A stretch of DNA of 64,000 nt from assembly GCF_030586465.1 (NCBI RefSeq), contig NZ_JAUQYP010000001.1, forward strand, positions 62,001 to 126,000, written 5' to 3'. This stretch comes from Actinotalea lenta. Lineage in GTDB: Bacteria; Actinomycetota; Actinomycetes; Actinomycetales; Cellulomonadaceae. Shown here one piece after another: positions 62,085 through 64,000 of this stretch. Within the stretch, counting starts at the first letter, position 1, and every line of letters starts with the position of its first letter. The position numbers and the translations under genes were made by a program. Under the pieces are notes generated by a model, which saw only the letters and a program-made list of their open reading frames with translations, searched no databases and had not been told where the DNA came from.

Positions 62085-63938
62085 TCACTCCACGGTGACC
62101 GACTTGGCCAGGTTGCGCGGCTGGTCCACGTCCAGACCCTTGGCCGACGCCAGCTCGCACGCGAAGATCTGCAGCGGCACCACCGCCAGCAGCGGCGCCA
62201 GCAACGACGCGGTGCGCGGCACGAAGAACACCTGGTCCGCGAAGGGCAGCACGTCCTCGTCGCCTTCCTCGGCCACCACCAGGGTGCGGGCACCGCGGGC
62301 GCGGATCTCCTGGATGTTCGAGACCACCTTCGCGTGCAACGAGTCCCGACCCCTGGGGCTCGGCACGATGATGAAGACCGGTTGGTCGGTCTCGATCAGA
62401 GCGATGGGGCCGTGCTTGAGCTCTCCCGCGGCGAAGCCCTCGGCGTGGATGTAGGCGATCTCCTTGAGCTTGAGCGCGCCCTCCATGGCCACGGGGTAGC
62501 CCACGTGCCGACCCAGGAACAGCACGGACGGCACGTCCTTCATGGCGACAGCGACCTCCCGGATGGCCCCTGCCGCGTCGAGCACCGCCTGGATCTTGTC
62601 GGGGATCTCGCGCAGGTCGTCCAGGATCTCCGCGATCTCGTCCGGGTACTTGGTGCCGCGCAGCTGCGCGAGGTACAGCCCGAGGAGGTAGGCGGCGGTG
62701 ATCTGGGCGAGGAACGCCTTGGTGGACGCCACCGCGACCTCCGGCCCGGCGTGCGTGTACAGCACCGCGTCGGACTCGCGCGGGATCGTCGACCCGTGCG
62801 TGTTGACGATCGCGAGCACCGTGGCGCCCTGCTCGCGGGCGTGCCGGACCGCCATGAGGGTGTCCATCGTCTCCCCGGACTGCGACACCGCGACCACGAG
62901 CGTCCTGGCGTCCACCACCGGGTCGCGGTACCGGAACTCGTGCGCGAGCTCGACCTCGACCGGGATCCGGCACCAGTGCTCGATCGCGTACTTCGCCACC
63001 TGCCCGGCGTACGCTGCGGTCCCGCACGCGACCACGATGATCTTGTCGACCCGTCGCAGCACCGCCTCGTCGACGCGGATCTCGTCCAGCACGAGGTGAC
63101 CCGCAGTGTCCGTCCGCCCGAGCAGCGTGTCGGCGACCGCGTGCGGCTGGTCGTGGATCTCCTTGTCCATGAACGAGCGGAAGCCGCCCTTCTCGGCCGC
63201 GGAGGCGTCCCAGTCCACCGTGTAGCGCCGCGGCGAGACGGGGGCACCGTCGAAGTCCACGACGTGCACCGAGTCCGGCGTCAGGGTGACGACCTGGTCC
63301 TGGCCCAGCTCCATCGCCTCCCGGGTGTGCGCGATGAAGGCCGCCACGTCGGAGCCCAGGAAGTTCTCCCCGTCGCCCAGTCCGACGACCAACGGCGAGT
63401 CGTGGCGCGTGCCCACCACGACGTCCGGGGCGTCGGCGTGCACCGCGAGCAGGGTGAACGTGCCACGCAACCGCCGGGCCACAGCGCGCATCGCCGCGGT
63501 CAGGTCACCGTCGTAGGCACGGCCGAGCAGGTGCGCGACCACCTCGGTGTCGGTCTCGCTGCGCAATGCGACGCCGTCCTCGGTGAGCTCCCGACGCAGC
63601 TGCGCGAAGTTCTCGATGATGCCGTTGTGGATGACCGCGACCTGCTGGTCCGCGGACAGGTGCGGGTGTGCGTTGACGTCGGTCGGCGCCCCGTGCGTGG
63701 CCCAGCGGGTGTGGCCGATCGCGGCCGTGGCCGGGGGCAGCGGCGTGCGCTCGAGCTCACCGGCCAGGTTCGCGAGCTTGCCGGCCTTCTTGGCCGTCGC
63801 CAGACCGCCCGGCGTGACGAGCGCGACGCCCGCCGAGTCGTAGCCCCGGTACTCGAGCCGGGCCAGGCCACCCATCACCACGTCCAGCGGCCGAGCATTC
63901 GGCGACTGCGCCCCCACGTACCCCACGATTCCGCACAT
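62085..63938 (-). CDS. glmS: Glucosamine-6-phosphate synthase (isomerising)
   Basis: 617 residues. It makes glucosamine 6-phosphate from fructose 6-phosphate and glutamine, the first step to UDP-GlcNAc. The nucleophile Cys2 is in MCGIVGYVG, RLEYRGYDSAGVAL follows, and the two SIS domains include VACGTAAYAGQVAKY and SQSGETMDTL. The C-terminus is DVDQPRNLAKSVTVE. ATG 63938 has TAGACT seven bases upstream and no ribosome binding site, so it should be leaderless, which excludes a 5' ribozyme. Upstream in-frame ATGs at 63980 and 63971 are rejected because Cys2 must be exposed. Confidence 0.97.
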   Translation of the reverse strand: MCGIVGYVGAQSPNARPLDVVMGGLARLEYRGYDSAGVALVTPGGLATAKKAGKLANLAGELERTPLPPATAAIGHTRWATHGAPTDVNAHPHLSADQQVAVIHNGIIENFAQLRRELTEDGVALRSETDTEVVAHLLGRAYDGDLTAAMRAVARRLRGTFTLLAVHADAPDVVVGTRHDSPLVVGLGDGENFLGSDVAAFIAHTREAMELGQDQVVTLTPDSVHVVDFDGAPVSPRRYTVDWDASAAEKGGFRSFMDKEIHDQPHAVADTLLGRTDTAGHLVLDEIRVDEAVLRRVDKIIVVACGTAAYAGQVAKYAIEHWCRIPVEVELAHEFRYRDPVVDARTLVVAVSQSGETMDTLMAVRHAREQGATVLAIVNTHGSTIPRESDAVLYTHAGPEVAVASTKAFLAQITAAYLLGLYLAQLRGTKYPDEIAEILDDLREIPDKIQAVLDAAGAIREVAVAMKDVPSVLFLGRHVGYPVAMEGALKLKEIAYIHAEGFAAGELKHGPIALIETDQPVFIIVPSPRGRDSLHAKVVSNIQEIRARGARTLVVAEEGDEDVLPFADQVFFVPRTASLLAPLLAVVPLQIFACELASAKGLDVDQPRNLAKSVTVE

Positions 63939-64000
63939 GGCCGCGAGTCTAGGTGGTGCCGCCCGGCGCATGCCCCGCACGGCCGCTCGAGCGGTCGGCG

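Noticed and set aside
62040-64000. glmS ribozyme
   Set aside because: The promoter-like TAGACT seven bases before the ATG leaves no 5' leader, and I see no ribozyme core.

Overview
The window is chromosomal DNA from a very high-GC actinobacterium, most likely a member of Cellulomonadaceae. The grounds are G/C-ending codons throughout, many GTG starts, a WhiB-family gene (whiD), a BldM-like regulator, GuaB3 paired with GuaB, a DUF222/13E12 HNH gene, an F420-type LLM oxidoreductase and a phosphoketolase-Pta-AckA set. I find no rRNA, tRNA, prophage, CRISPR array or complete insertion sequence. The only clear accessory scar is a truncated NmrA-type oxidoreductase gene beside a DUF222-HNH gene.

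Layout. 1-3.7 kb: a PspC-domain sensor kinase and response regulator diverge from a PspC/LiaF-like membrane protein across a promoter with repeated TCAGGG half-sites. 3.7-8.6 kb: a small membrane protein, a glycosyltransferase and two tandem membrane GGDEF proteins. 8.6-15 kb: guaA, DUF3817, a monooxygenase-like protein, a heterodimeric ABC exporter with one intact and one lost ATP site, and a shortened TetR gene. 15-17 kb: oxidoreductase remnant plus SOS-box DUF222-HNH gene. 17-24 kb: SURF1 and the xfp-pta-ackA operon. 24-32 kb: a full PTS island with ptsI, ptsH, a zinc dehydrogenase, mannitol-type EIIA/EIIB/EIIC, a PfkB kinase, a fructose-type EIIA and a DeoR regulator. 32-40 kb: guaB3, a PfpI-like protein, an exonuclease, an inositol-phosphatase-like protein, guaB, a bldM-like regulator, a MerR/B12-like regulator, whiD and groES with a CIRCE element. 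This follows the Streptomyces groES/whiD/bldM/guaB/guaB3 neighbourhood. 40-53 kb: a methyltransferase, a carboxylate-amine ligase, and the t6A/cell-wall cluster tsaD, rimI, tsaB, tsaE, alr, nnr, broken up by plus-strand genes and by a cupredoxin/SHOCT pair. 53-64 kb: metH, a TetR-controlled degenerate ABC ATPase plus YhgE/Pip membrane protein, an LLM oxidoreductase, acpS, a DUF4190 protein and glmS.

Functional themes. Purine synthesis (guaA, guaB, guaB3), sugar import and acetyl-phosphate metabolism (PTS, Xfp, Pta, AckA), envelope precursors (alr, glmS), and developmental or stress regulators sit side by side. At least 13 genes carry a TANNNT -10 hexamer exactly 6-7 bases before the start codon, and four more carry CAGGAT there. 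Leaderless mRNAs are therefore probably common here. The most promising leads for new biology are the degenerate ABC/YhgE pair with its operator, the asymmetric ABC exporter, the hexitol PTS operon that lacks MtlD, and the tandem hairpin repeats at the end of groES.
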